Positions 16,598 to 25,383 of a stretch of DNA of 64,000 nucleotides are shown piece after piece. The stretch is from contig JABDOQ010000104.1 of NCBI GenBank assembly GCA_013043165.1, positions 99,181 to 163,180 of the forward strand. The letters run 5' to 3'. Position 1 is the first letter of the stretch. Every line of letters begins with the position of its first letter. The position numbers and the translations under genes are program-made. The notes beneath the pieces were generated by a model. It saw nothing but the letters and a program-made list of their open reading frames with translations, did not search any database and had not been told where the DNA came from. Source of the stretch: Woeseiaceae bacterium. Its GTDB lineage: Bacteria > Pseudomonadota > Gammaproteobacteria > Steroidobacterales > Woeseiaceae.

Positions 16598-17956
16598 ATG
16601 AAGACTTTGAATCGACGTGATTTCCTCAGAACCAGCGGCGCAGCCGCTGTATTCGCTGCAACTCCGGGCCTGGCGTATTCGCAGGTGGTCGGCAGTGCCG
16701 GGCCGTTCGACGACTATCGCGCGCTCGTTTGCGTATTCATGTTCGGCGGCAATGATTCTTTCAACATGCTGGTTCCGAATACCGAGGCCGAGTACGGCGC
16801 CTATGCGAGTTCACGGCAAAACCTGGCGATACCGCAGAACGACCTGCTTGAGATCATGCCGGGCTCCAGCACGATCGCGGCTTTCGGCCTGCACCCGTCG
16901 ATGGGTGGTATCAAGGGTCTGTTCGACTCGGGGGATGCGGCGTTCGTGACCAACGTAGGGCCGCTGGTCGAACCGACGACCAAAGACCAGTACATGAATG
17001 GTTCGGTTACGCTTCCGCCGCAGCTTTTCTCACACAACGACCAGCAGGATCAGTGGGCGTCGTTGCGCGGCAACGTGCCCAGCAAGACCGGCTGGGCCGG
17101 ACGCATGGCGGACCTGATTCAGAGCGGCGTCGCGCAGCAGCAGATGGCAACCAACGCTTCATTGTTCGGTGCCAACCTGTTTCAGTCGGCCGAAGAGACG
17201 GTCGCCTATGTAATGGGCCCCGCCGGGCCGATCCAGTTCGAAGGCTTTTCGACCGACCCGAACAACATTCTGTTCGAGCAGCGAGAAGCATTTCGACGCG
17301 TCGTCGAAGCCCAATATGGTAGCGTCTATGAGCGCGGCTTCGCCGAAATACAGCGGCGTGCGATCAACGCTGCCGACATCGTGACCGCCGCGATCGACGC
17401 GGCGCAGCCAATCAACGCGGCGTTTCCGCAGTCGCAGCTGGGTACCCAGCTTAGAACCGTAGCGCGGCTGATCGCTGTGCGCGACCGACTGCAGATGAAA
17501 CGCCAGGTATTCTTTGTCGCCACGGGTGGTTTCGACTCGCACGATAATCAGAATGACAACCAGCCGGGACTGCTTGGCGGGATAAGCGATGCGATTACTG
17601 CGTTTCATGAGGCGACTCTCGAGCTCGGCGTAGCGGACAGCGTTACGACGTTCACACAGTCGGACTTCGGCCGCACTTTGACGTCGAACGGTGACGGAAC
17701 CGATCATGCCTGGGGCGGTAACCAGCTGGTGGTCGGCGGCGCCGTTAATGGCCGCGAGCTCTATGGCAGCTTTCCGCTGCTCGAAATAGGCGGTCCCGAA
17801 GACGTCGGTGGTGGTCGCATGATTCCGTCAACGTCCGCGGATCAGTACGCGGCTACGCTCGCAAAATGGTTTGGAATTCCTGAAATCGATCTCGACGTCG
17901 TGGCACCGAACCTCGACAATTTTGCGGAGCCGGACCTAGGGTTTATGATTACCTGA
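16598..17956 (+). CDS. DUF1501-family Tat-exported protein
   Basis: A 452-residue member of the DUF1501 family, related to the alkaline phosphatase/sulfatase fold. It carries a twin-arginine signal ([20 protein letters not shown], Arg6-Arg7), so it is folded and then exported by Tat, as expected for a protein that may need a metal cofactor. The motifs [26 protein letters not shown] and TQSDFGRTL match the core of the family. It pairs with the DUF1800 lipoprotein directly upstream. The two are thought to work together at the cell envelope, but no reaction is established. Confidence 0.88.
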   Translation: MKTLNRRDFLRTSGAAAVFAATPGLAYSQVVGSAGPFDDYRALVCVFMFGGNDSFNMLVPNTEAEYGAYASSRQNLAIPQNDLLEIMPGSSTIAAFGLHPSMGGIKGLFDSGDAAFVTNVGPLVEPTTKDQYMNGSVTLPPQLFSHNDQQDQWASLRGNVPSKTGWAGRMADLIQSGVAQQQMATNASLFGANLFQSAEETVAYVMGPAGPIQFEGFSTDPNNILFEQREAFRRVVEAQYGSVYERGFAEIQRRAINAADIVTAAIDAAQPINAAFPQSQLGTQLRTVARLIAVRDRLQMKRQVFFVATGGFDSHDNQNDNQPGLLGGISDAITAFHEATLELGVADSVTTFTQSDFGRTLTSNGDGTDHAWGGNQLVVGGAVNGRELYGSFPLLEIGGPEDVGGGRMIPSTSADQYAATLAKWFGIPEIDLDVVAPNLDNFAEPDLGFMIT

Positions 17957-17978
17957 TTCAATATCAGGAATCCCCGCA

Positions 17979-19772
17979 ATGAAGTTACTCACCTCAGCCG
18001 TGCTGGCTGCGGTTCTGCTGGTTGCCGCGTGTGGTGGCCCACAGGATAAGACCGCAAGCGAGCAAACCCCGGTCGACTCGTCCGCCACGTTACATGCCTT
18101 GTTCGATGAGTATTTCGAGCGAAATCTGGAAATGAACCCGCTCTCGGCGACCTTTATCGGCGACTATCGCTATAACGATCGCCTGGCCAACACGAATAGC
18201 CCGGAATACCGGGCCGCCGCCACCGCGATGGACGAGGAGTACCTCGAGCGCCTGCTGGCAATCGATCGAGAGCAGCTCGATTACCAGGACCAGCTCAGCT
18301 ATGACCTATTCAAGGTCAACCGGGAACAGTCGCTGGAAGGCGATCAGTTTCCCTCGCACCTGCAGCCGATCAACCAGTTTTACTCACTCACCAGTTTTTT
18401 TGTGCAGCTCGGCAGCGGCGCCAGCGCGCATCCATTCAAGAGCGTCAAGGACTACGACGATTTCCTGAGCCGCGCCGACCAGTTCGCGGTCAACATCGAC
18501 CAGGTCATAACGAACATGAAAGAGGGTATGCGCGAGGGCATAGTGCAACCGCGCATCCTGATGGAGAAGCTTGTGCCACAGCTGGAGTCCCAGCTTGTCG
18601 ACGACCCGGCAGACAGCAGTTTTTATTCGCCAATTCGCAACATGCCTGAAGGTTTTAGCGCTGCGGACCGAGAGCGACTTACCGCTGCGTACCTGGAAAA
18701 GATCAGCGACACGATCATGCCTGCCTATCAACGACTGAATAATTTCATCGGCGACGAATATCTCGCCGCGGCTCGCAAAACCGTCGGGCTTTACGCGTTG
18801 CCCAACGGCCGGGACTGGTATGCATACCTGGTGCGGGTCCGTACGACCACTGACATGACGCCGGATGAAATTCACGAGGTCGGTCTCGACGAGGTGGCGC
18901 GGATTCATGAGCAAATGCGGGGTGTCATGAAGGAAGTCGGCTTCGAGGGCAACCTCGAAGAATTCTTCGAATTCGTCAATACGGATGACCAGTTCTTTTT
19001 TGATGAAGCCGAAGAGTTGATCCAGGGCTATCGCGACATGTCGGAACACATCGGCGAGTTGTCGAAAAACCTGTTCGAGATTTTTCCCAATACCGCGTTC
19101 GAAGTTCGCCGGGTAGAACCGTTCCGCGAGCAATCCGCAGCGGGCGGCTCCTATATGGCCGGAACGGCGGACGGCTCGCGCCCCGGTGTTTTTTATGCGA
19201 ATGCCTATGACATCAAGGCGCGCGGCAAATGGGCAATGGAGTCATTGTTCCTGCATGAAGCGATTCCAGGCCACCATTTTCAGATCATGATTCAGCGTGA
19301 GAATGAATCTCTGCCGGAGTTTCGCCGCTATGGCGGCTTTACGGCCTTCTCGGAAGGCTGGGGGCTTTATGCGGAATCGCTCGGCAAGGAGCTCGGCGTA
19401 TTTACGGATCCCTATCAGTATTTCGGCGGTCTGAACGCCGAGCTGTGGCGGGCGATTCGCCTGGTTGTCGATACGGGTATCCACGCAAAAGGCTGGACAC
19501 GTCAACAGGTGCTCGACTACATGTACGCAAATTCCGCCGTGGTCGAGGCGCGCGCGGTCGCCGAAGCCGAACGATTCATGGCGATTCCCGCGCAGGCGCT
19601 GGCTTACAAGGTCGGTCAACTGAAGATTCTTGCGATACGCGCTGATGCGGAGGCCCGGCTTGGTGACAAGTTCGACGTCAAGGATTTCCACACGCAGGTG
19701 CTGAAAGACGGTGCCATGCCGCTGTCGTTGCTGGCAGCCAAGATCGATCGGTGGATAGAATCACAGCTGTAG
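17979..19772 (+). CDS. DUF885-family putative metallopeptidase lipoprotein
   Basis: A 597-residue lipoprotein (lipobox LLVAAC, then GGPQDK). The family core includes a HEAIPGHHFQ motif near residues 426-434, where the two His residues and the Glu resemble a zinc-binding HExxxH-type site of M3-like peptidases. Other conserved blocks are GGFTAFSEGWGLYAESLG and YQYFGGLNAELWRAIRLVVD. It is probably an outer-membrane or periplasmic peptidase; the substrate is unknown. The start ATG at 17979 lies 22 bases after the DUF1501 stop, so it may belong to the same transcript. Confidence 0.85.
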   Translation: MKLLTSAVLAAVLLVAACGGPQDKTASEQTPVDSSATLHALFDEYFERNLEMNPLSATFIGDYRYNDRLANTNSPEYRAAATAMDEEYLERLLAIDREQLDYQDQLSYDLFKVNREQSLEGDQFPSHLQPINQFYSLTSFFVQLGSGASAHPFKSVKDYDDFLSRADQFAVNIDQVITNMKEGMREGIVQPRILMEKLVPQLESQLVDDPADSSFYSPIRNMPEGFSAADRERLTAAYLEKISDTIMPAYQRLNNFIGDEYLAAARKTVGLYALPNGRDWYAYLVRVRTTTDMTPDEIHEVGLDEVARIHEQMRGVMKEVGFEGNLEEFFEFVNTDDQFFFDEAEELIQGYRDMSEHIGELSKNLFEIFPNTAFEVRRVEPFREQSAAGGSYMAGTADGSRPGVFYANAYDIKARGKWAMESLFLHEAIPGHHFQIMIQRENESLPEFRRYGGFTAFSEGWGLYAESLGKELGVFTDPYQYFGGLNAELWRAIRLVVDTGIHAKGWTRQQVLDYMYANSAVVEARAVAEAERFMAIPAQALAYKVGQLKILAIRADAEARLGDKFDVKDFHTQVLKDGAMPLSLLAAKIDRWIESQL

Positions 19773-19851
19773 TAGCGCGCAACGGCGCGCCAAGCTGCAC
19801 AGCAGTCGCTGGTTCGGCATCCGCAGCAAGAGTTCGTGTAATCTGACCCCA

Positions 19852-21342
19852 ATGAAACTCGACCGCTTCATTCGTATTGCAATCGCTGTCGCTATCGCGC
19901 TGGTATTCGTGATCGCGATTGGTGCATTGCTGTTTATTTCCGAATCGGCGCTCAACGTTTGGGATCGTTTGAAAGCCGGACCACCGTTGCTGCTTTATGC
20001 CTACCTGTCTGTACTGCTGCTGCTTGCCGTCACGGCGCTATGGTTGATCTGGCGCCTTGTCGTTCGCCGCAAGATCGCACCGGCGAGGGCCGCTGTAGCC
20101 AGGCCGCTGTCCAAACAGGAAATCGAAACACGGATTCGCGAAGCCGAGGCTGCCGGGGTCGATGTTGCAAGCGCGCAGGCCGAGCTGATGGAGTTGGCAA
20201 CGCGCCAGCAGCACGGCGCGATTAACCTGTGCTTCTTTGGCGAAATCAGCACGGGCAAGAGTTCACTGATAAAAGCCCTCGTGCCCGAAGCCGACGTTCT
20301 GATCGACGTGGTGGGCGGTTCAACCGACGATGTGCGCCACTATCGCTGGCGCAATGAAGCAGGGAACGAGATATTGCTGACAGACGTGCCGGGCATTGGC
20401 GGTATTGACGGCCAACTCTCGGCGATTGCCGCCGATGAAGCCAAGCGCGCACACGTCGTGCTCTTTGTGTGCGACAGCGATCTGACCCGAGCGGAAATTC
20501 GTTCCATCGAAGCGCTGCTGGTTTTCGACAAACCGCTGGTACTCGTTCTGAACAAGGCGGACCGCTTTACGAGCGAGGAACAGGCGACGCTCATGCAAAA
20601 ATTGCTGGAACGGGTCGACGAGGTCGGCGGCCAGCTGCAGCGCGACCATGTGGTTGCCGTGACGGCAGGTGGGGAAAGCGACGTCATTGAGCGGCACGCG
20701 GATGGCCGTGAGCAAACCGTGCGCCGCAGCCGCCCGGCCGATATCGGTGTACTTGTCGTAGCGATCAATCGCCTGCTGGAGACCGACGCCGTACCGCTTG
20801 ACCTGCGCCGCGAACGTGCCGTGTTTCAGATGGCCGCAACCCGGCTCGCCGAGGCCGAGGCGCAGTACAGGCTGCAGCGCTCCGAGCAGATTATTCGCAG
20901 CGCGACTCGCAAGGCTGTGGTCGGCGCGCTGGCTGCGATCAGTCCCGGAACCGATATCCTGATCCAGGGTTACGTCGGTACGACAATGACACAGCAGCTC
21001 TGCAAGCTGTACGGTGCGACGCCGCGCGATCTCGATATTGAAGAATTCCTGTCCATGAGCCAAAGTCGAGTCGGTCGTGCCCTTCCTCTGTCACTTGCCG
21101 TTGCCGGCAACGGGCTGAAAGCATTTCCCGGTTTGGGCACGGTTGCCGGCGGCCTGGTGCATGCGGTGGCCTACGGACTGATTTTTGACGCGCTGGGGAG
21201 AAGCCTGGTGTTGTCTCTGTCCCGTCACGGTGAGCTCGTACCCGAAACGGCCAGCAAAGAATTCGAGGATGGCATCAGTGAGCATTTGGAAGCGGGCGTT
21301 CGCCGCGTTGCCAGGATGGCCCTGGAAGAAAAAGGCGACTGA
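19852..21342 (+). CDS. Membrane-anchored Era-like GTPase with DUF697-type C-terminus
   Basis: A 496-residue protein with two N-terminal transmembrane helices (about residues 8-30 and 42-64). A coiled or helical linker and a dynamin/Era-type G domain follow. The P-loop is GEISTGKSS near 130, G3 is DVPG near 178 and G4 is NKAD near 234. After the G domain, a helical region with Gly-rich hydrophobic stretches (ALAAISPGTDILIQGYVGT and FPGLGTVAGGLVHAVAYGL) resembles DUF697 modules that insert into or sense membranes. It ends overlapping the next GTPase gene. The function is unknown; relatives include YcjX/YcjF- and YfjP-like proteins. Confidence 0.78.
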   Translation: MKLDRFIRIAIAVAIALVFVIAIGALLFISESALNVWDRLKAGPPLLLYAYLSVLLLLAVTALWLIWRLVVRRKIAPARAAVARPLSKQEIETRIREAEAAGVDVASAQAELMELATRQQHGAINLCFFGEISTGKSSLIKALVPEADVLIDVVGGSTDDVRHYRWRNEAGNEILLTDVPGIGGIDGQLSAIAADEAKRAHVVLFVCDSDLTRAEIRSIEALLVFDKPLVLVLNKADRFTSEEQATLMQKLLERVDEVGGQLQRDHVVAVTAGGESDVIERHADGREQTVRRSRPADIGVLVVAINRLLETDAVPLDLRRERAVFQMAATRLAEAEAQYRLQRSEQIIRSATRKAVVGALAAISPGTDILIQGYVGTTMTQQLCKLYGATPRDLDIEEFLSMSQSRVGRALPLSLAVAGNGLKAFPGLGTVAGGLVHAVAYGLIFDALGRSLVLSLSRHGELVPETASKEFEDGISEHLEAGVRRVARMALEEKGD

Positions 21343-22633
21343 GTCACCGTCCGACGGCGGCTCGGATCACCTGAGTCTGGCACGCGAAAGCTTGCGCGAA
21401 CTTATTCGCGACTCGCGCCTGCCCGACGGTGTGCGCGACTCGCTGGCGCACGACTACGAAGCCGTCCAGGCGATGCTCGACAAACTTGAACACGGTCACC
21501 TGCACCTGTCTGCGTTCGGTCGGGTCAGCACCGGCAAGTCGTCGCTGCTGAACGCCCTGATCGGCGAAGACCTGTTTTCAGTGAGTCCCCTGCACGGCGA
21601 GACGCGGCAATCTTCCATGCATGCCTGGAACCAGGTCGAGGCTGGCGGCGTTTTCCTGATCGACACGCCGGGCCTGGATGAAGCCGGTGGCGAACATCGG
21701 GAAGCGCTTGCCAGGGAAGTTGCCGGCCGCTCGGATCTCGTGATGTTTGTCCTCGACAGCGATATCACGGACACGGAGCTGGATGCGCTAAAAGCGGTGC
21801 TTACACAGGGTCGGCCGGTGCTTGTCGTACTCAATAAGGCCGATCTGTACACAGCGCAGGAGCGTGATGCCCTGTTGCGTTCGATACGTTCGAAAACACG
21901 GGCAATTATCGATCCTGCCAACGTTATTGCGACGGCGGCGCATCCGCGCCCACAGACTGTCGTTGCGGTTGATGCCGGCGGTAACGAAACAACATCAGCC
22001 AGAGACCAGGCGTCGGATGTTGCGGAGCTACGGCTGAAACTGTGGGAGATCCTCGAGGCGGAAGGCAAAACCCTCGCCGCGCTCAACGCAAGCCTGTTCG
22101 CAGCCGATCTCTCTGACCAGGTCGGTCGCCGAATTCTCGCAGCGCGGCGCGAACTCGGGGAAAAACTTGTGCGCACCTACTGCGTTGGAAAAGGTATCGC
22201 GGTCGCGTTCAATCCGGTTCCGGTCGCGGATCTATTTGCCGCTGCCTTTATCGACGTTGGCATGGTTGTGCACTTGTCGCGGGTTTACGACCTGCCGCTA
22301 AGCAAGCAGGAGGCGGGCGCCATTGTCAAAGTCATCGTGGCGGAATCGGCCGCACTAATGGGTACCGTGTGGGCCCTGCACTTTGTTTCCAGTGCCCTCA
22401 AAGTCGGCACCCTCGGCCTGTCGACAATTCTCACGGCGGGCGCGCAGGGCGCCATCGCTTACTACAGTACCTACCTCGTCGGTCGTGCTGCGGCAGAATA
22501 CCTGGCCAAAGGAAAATCATGGGGCGACGGCGGTCCCAAGACAGTCGTCAAGCAGATTCTCGAGTCGCTGGACAGGGACACGGTGCTGCGGGACGCCAAA
22601 CGCGAAATTCAGGCTCGGCTTGGGCTCACCTGA
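21278..22633 (+). CDS. Second P-loop GTPase with hydrophobic C-terminal half
   Basis: A 451-residue GTPase with P-loop GRVSTGKSS near residue 81, G3 DTPG near 129 and G4 NKAD near 186. Its C-terminal half (about 300-420) has several hydrophobic, Gly/Ala-rich stretches (VAFNPVPVADLFAAAFIDVG and ALMGTVWALHF) resembling the DUF697-like part of its upstream neighbour. This suggests an old tandem duplication. The start is probably GTG at 21278, preceded by GAGGA with about 8-base spacing; this overlaps the first GTPase by 65 bases. The frame is open upstream to 21185, but no site supports that. Unlike its neighbour it has no N-terminal membrane helices. Confidence 0.75.
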   Translation: MSIWKRAFAALPGWPWKKKATESPSDGGSDHLSLARESLRELIRDSRLPDGVRDSLAHDYEAVQAMLDKLEHGHLHLSAFGRVSTGKSSLLNALIGEDLFSVSPLHGETRQSSMHAWNQVEAGGVFLIDTPGLDEAGGEHREALAREVAGRSDLVMFVLDSDITDTELDALKAVLTQGRPVLVVLNKADLYTAQERDALLRSIRSKTRAIIDPANVIATAAHPRPQTVVAVDAGGNETTSARDQASDVAELRLKLWEILEAEGKTLAALNASLFAADLSDQVGRRILAARRELGEKLVRTYCVGKGIAVAFNPVPVADLFAAAFIDVGMVVHLSRVYDLPLSKQEAGAIVKVIVAESAALMGTVWALHFVSSALKVGTLGLSTILTAGAQGAIAYYSTYLVGRAAAEYLAKGKSWGDGGPKTVVKQILESLDRDTVLRDAKREIQARLGLT

Positions 22634-22643
22634 GGGCCTGGTA

Positions 22644-23003
22644 ATGGATCGCGAAACGCGCATGCGCCGAATCTGGGAGACGATTCAGGAAATTCCGGAG
22701 GGCTCCGTCGCAAACTACGGCCAGGTGGCCGAGATAGCCGGCATACCGCGCGGCGCACGCCAGGTCGCCTATGCGTTGCGGCACGCACCGCGAAGCCTCA
22801 ATTTGCCATGGCACCGCGTCATCACGGCGTCCGGCAAGAGCGCGTTTGATGCCAACAGCCGGCACTTCAAGATGCAGTGCAGCAGGCTCATTGAAGAAGG
22901 CGTTCCCGTCATCAATGGCAAAGTTGACATGGAGAAATATCGCTGGGCCCCCGGGCTCGATGAGTTATTGTGGAAGCCGTCGTCGAGCTGGGACGAAACT
23001 TGA
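22644..23003 (+). CDS. Alkyltransferase-like protein (ATL), MGMT family
   Basis: A 119-residue protein with the C-terminal DNA-binding fold of O6-alkylguanine-DNA alkyltransferase (VANYGQVAEIAGIPRGARQVAYAL). The reactive Cys of the PCHRV motif is replaced by Trp (LPWHRVI, W56), the mark of ATL proteins. ATLs bind and flip O6-alkylguanine and hand it to nucleotide excision repair without repairing it themselves. ATG at 22644 follows a GAGGG purine stretch. The stop overlaps the next gene (TTGA), so it belongs to a coupled operon. Confidence 0.9.
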   Translation: MDRETRMRRIWETIQEIPEGSVANYGQVAEIAGIPRGARQVAYALRHAPRSLNLPWHRVITASGKSAFDANSRHFKMQCSRLIEEGVPVINGKVDMEKYRWAPGLDELLWKPSSSWDET

Positions 23004-24337
23004 GCTTCAAACGCAAAATGCGATTGTACTTCCTGCACCTGTTGCTCAGCAGAAGAGCTCGCGTCATTTCTCGACGGCTCAGGGAAATTCGTCGACGCTT
23101 GCTGAGACGACCGCACGTGGTTTCGGTGTTCCTGCAACTCGATGACCCATACTCCTACTTGTTAGCCCATTACTTGCCCAGCCTGGCAGAGCACTATGCC
23201 ATCGACCTGCGCCTGTATCTGTCGGAAGCGCTCGGCGATGCGTATCAGCCGGCACCGGACATGCTCGCCGAATACGCGGTCAATGACTGCGAACGCCTCG
23301 CGCGCGAGCTGGGTATTCCGTTTCTCGACAAAGGAAAGAGCCCGCCCGTCGAGCATCGACTTGCCATGCTGGATGCAATCGCAGCCTGCCATGGAAAAGA
23401 GAATTTTGATTCTGAATTGCTTCAGGGGCTGACGGCATTCTGGCGCGGTGACGCAGAGGCAGCGTCTCGCAGAAGAGGCAGCGCCGAAACGATCGGCGCG
23501 GCGGACACAGTCATTCATGATTCGCAGCAGCTGCAGATACGCCTGCGGCACTACAACAGCGCCATGCTTCACTACGAAGGCGAGTGGTATTGGGGCGCTG
23601 ATCGATTGCCCTATTTGCTGGATCGTCTGGAGGATTTGGGCGTGACCCGGCAGGCTCCTGCGGATCGCTTGCTCGCATCCATTCGTCAGACCATGCAGGT
23701 CACGCTGCCAGTGACCCCGCCCGCGGCTGCGAAAAACCTGCCGCCGCTGGAGTTTTTCCACTCCATTCGCAGTCCGTATTCCTATCTTGCGCTGCGGCGC
23801 GCCTTTAGCATCGCTGACGCGTATGGACTGGAGCTGCGACTGCGGCCGGTGTTGCCCATGGTCATGCGAGGCATGCAGGTGCCGACGCAAAAGTTGCTTT
23901 ATATTCTCAAGGATGCCGCACGCGAGGCCGAACGACTCGGCATGGCATTCGGCAGGTTTGCCGACCCGGTGGGCGCTGCCACCGAGCGAGGCCTCGCCGT
24001 CTTTCTCTATGCGGAGTCGGAGAAGCGCGGCAGGGACTTCCTGCAGAACGCCGGCGAAGCGATCTGGAGTAAGGCAGTCGATGTTGCAAGCGACTCCGGC
24101 ATGCGGTCAGTGACTGGCAAAACAGGCCTGTTCTGGCCCGATGTCAAGGCGGCAATGGAAAATGAAGAATGGCGCGGACCGATCGAGGAAAATCGCGAGT
24201 CGATGATGGCGTCGGGCTGTTGGGGCGTGCCGACGATGCGTCTTGGTGATTTTGCGGTGTGGGGACAGGATCGCGACTGGCTGCTGGTCCGACACATTGA
24301 AGAACTGTGTGACACCGGGGATGGGATACTCGTATGA
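23000..24337 (+). CDS. Tandem DsbA/HCCA-isomerase-like thioredoxin-fold protein
   Basis: A 445-residue protein made of two similar halves. After a basic N-terminal helix (residues 8-40, many Arg), domain 1 starts with VVSVFLQLDDPYSYLLAHYL. Domain 2, near residue 245, starts with LEFFHSIRSPYSYLALRRA. Both resemble the first strand and active-site region of GST-kappa / 2-hydroxychromene-2-carboxylate isomerases (F-x-S/L-x-x-x-P-Y-S-Y). There is no CxxC, so it is unlikely to be a disulfide oxidase; it may use glutathione. Late in domain 2 comes SGCWGVPTMRLGDFAVWGQD, the family's cis-Pro region. TTG at 23000 overlaps the ATL stop and follows GGGA with 6-base spacing; ATG at 23018 is an alternative. 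Confidence 0.75.
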   Translation: MSFKRKMRLYFLHLLLSRRARVISRRLREIRRRLLRRPHVVSVFLQLDDPYSYLLAHYLPSLAEHYAIDLRLYLSEALGDAYQPAPDMLAEYAVNDCERLARELGIPFLDKGKSPPVEHRLAMLDAIAACHGKENFDSELLQGLTAFWRGDAEAASRRRGSAETIGAADTVIHDSQQLQIRLRHYNSAMLHYEGEWYWGADRLPYLLDRLEDLGVTRQAPADRLLASIRQTMQVTLPVTPPAAAKNLPPLEFFHSIRSPYSYLALRRAFSIADAYGLELRLRPVLPMVMRGMQVPTQKLLYILKDAAREAERLGMAFGRFADPVGAATERGLAVFLYAESEKRGRDFLQNAGEAIWSKAVDVASDSGMRSVTGKTGLFWPDVKAAMENEEWRGPIEENRESMMASGCWGVPTMRLGDFAVWGQDRDWLLVRHIEELCDTGDGILV

Positions 24338-24834
24338 CAACAGTGATATTTTCGCACGGTCAGGAAAGTGGGCCATGGGGCACCAAGATTCGTGCCATGG
24401 CCGAGCGGGTCAAGAGCCTGGGCTGCACTGCGGACAGTATTGATTACCGCGGTATCGCCGATCCGACGGAGCGCGTCGTGAAACTCGTTCGTGAATGTGC
24501 GCATATCGAAGACGGGCTAATTCTCGTAGGATCCAGCATGGGTGGCCACGTGGCGACCGCGGCGGCCGAAGAATTGGGCGCGGCCGGGCTTTTCGTACTC
24601 GCGCCGGCCTATTACATGGCGGGCTACGAATCGCTGACGCCACCACCACCGGGCATGCCGATTTGCATTGTGCATGGCTGGCATGATGATATTGTCCCCG
24701 CAGAAAACAGTATTCGTTTCGCGCGTAGTTGCGGCGCCACGTTGCACCTGATAGATGGCGATCATCGGCTTACGGCGAACATCGACGAGATAAACGAATA
24801 TTTGACCTATTTCATAAATAAAACGACCGAATAA
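24334..24834 (+). CDS. Small alpha/beta-hydrolase (YqiA-like esterase)
   Basis: A 166-residue hydrolase with early FSHGQESGPWGTK, the nucleophile elbow GSSMGG (Ser68), a likely acid in HGWHDDIVP and a catalytic His in DGDHRLTAN. The small size and lack of a lid match YqiA/YcfP-like or RBBP9-like esterases. No signal peptide. It overlaps the previous gene in an ATGA arrangement, so translation is coupled. The substrate is unknown. Confidence 0.82.
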   Translation: MTTVIFSHGQESGPWGTKIRAMAERVKSLGCTADSIDYRGIADPTERVVKLVRECAHIEDGLILVGSSMGGHVATAAAEELGAAGLFVLAPAYYMAGYESLTPPPPGMPICIVHGWHDDIVPAENSIRFARSCGATLHLIDGDHRLTANIDEINEYLTYFINKTTE

Positions 24835-24856
24835 ATCGGAAAGTTGGGAGGAATAC

Positions 24857-25207
24857 ATGAAACATCTACTGGTATTGATAATGACCCTGACCCTGTTCGC
24901 CTGTGGCGGCAAGGACGCGGGCGATACAGCGAAAGGCGCAATGGAGTCGGCGAAAGAAGCAGCGGGCGACACGATGGAAGCGGCAGGTGACGCGATGGAA
25001 GAGGCGGCTGATGAGGCCGGCGACATGGCTGACGACGCGATGGGCGCGGCCGGAGAAATGGCCGATGACGCAATGGAAGCGGGCAAAGACGCGATGGAAG
25101 CCGGTAAAGGCGCCATGGGCGACGCCATGGAAAAAGCTGAAAGTGTCGAAGACGCTTTGATGAAAAAGAAAGAAGAGGCTGACGCCGCCCTCAAAGACAA
25201 GATGTAA
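24857..25207 (+). CDS. Ala/Asp/Met-rich repetitive lipoprotein
   Basis: A 116-residue lipoprotein with a lipobox LTLFAC (Cys16). The mature part is almost entirely low complexity: repeated short units such as GDTMEAAGDAMEE, GDMADDAMGAAGEMADDAM and GKDAMEAGKGAMGDAMEK. It has a period near 7-8 residues and should form a long amphipathic, Met-studded helix. Similar anonymous lipoproteins occur in many proteobacteria. The regular Met residues could bind soft metals, or the helix may simply pack as a coiled coil at the outer membrane. GGGAGG lies just before the ATG. A hairpin follows the stop. Confidence 0.78.
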   Translation: MKHLLVLIMTLTLFACGGKDAGDTAKGAMESAKEAAGDTMEAAGDAMEEAADEAGDMADDAMGAAGEMADDAMEAGKDAMEAGKGAMGDAMEKAESVEDALMKKKEEADAALKDKM

Positions 25208-25220
25208 GACTGAAGTTTGC

Positions 25221-25249
25221 TGCGCCTGGGGCTCATGGCTCCAGGCGCA
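25221..25249 (+). terminator. Probable terminator hairpin
   Basis: The stem TGCGCCTGG / CCAGGCGCA (9 bp, extended inward by G-U and GC pairs) lies 13 bases after the lipoprotein stop. The following bases TTGCTT are only weakly T-rich, so it may be a rho-assisted end or a 3' stabilising stem. Confidence 0.55.
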
Positions 25250-25383
25250 TTGCTTCGCGCGCAAATCTGAAGCCGCGCCCCTCTCCTCGGCCTGTTCCGG
25301 GCTGCCATTGTTTAACAACAGGTTCTTGTGATTCACGTGAATGAAGATCATGTGAGTTGTCGAATCCGGTAGACTTGTGCGCC

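Noticed and set aside
19242..19691. 149-aa open frame antisense to the DUF885 gene
   Set aside because: No motif and fully inside a recognised gene.
25309..25319. TTGTTTAACAA palindrome before plsB
   Set aside because: Short, low-complexity, no second half-site or promoter spacing that would make it an operator.
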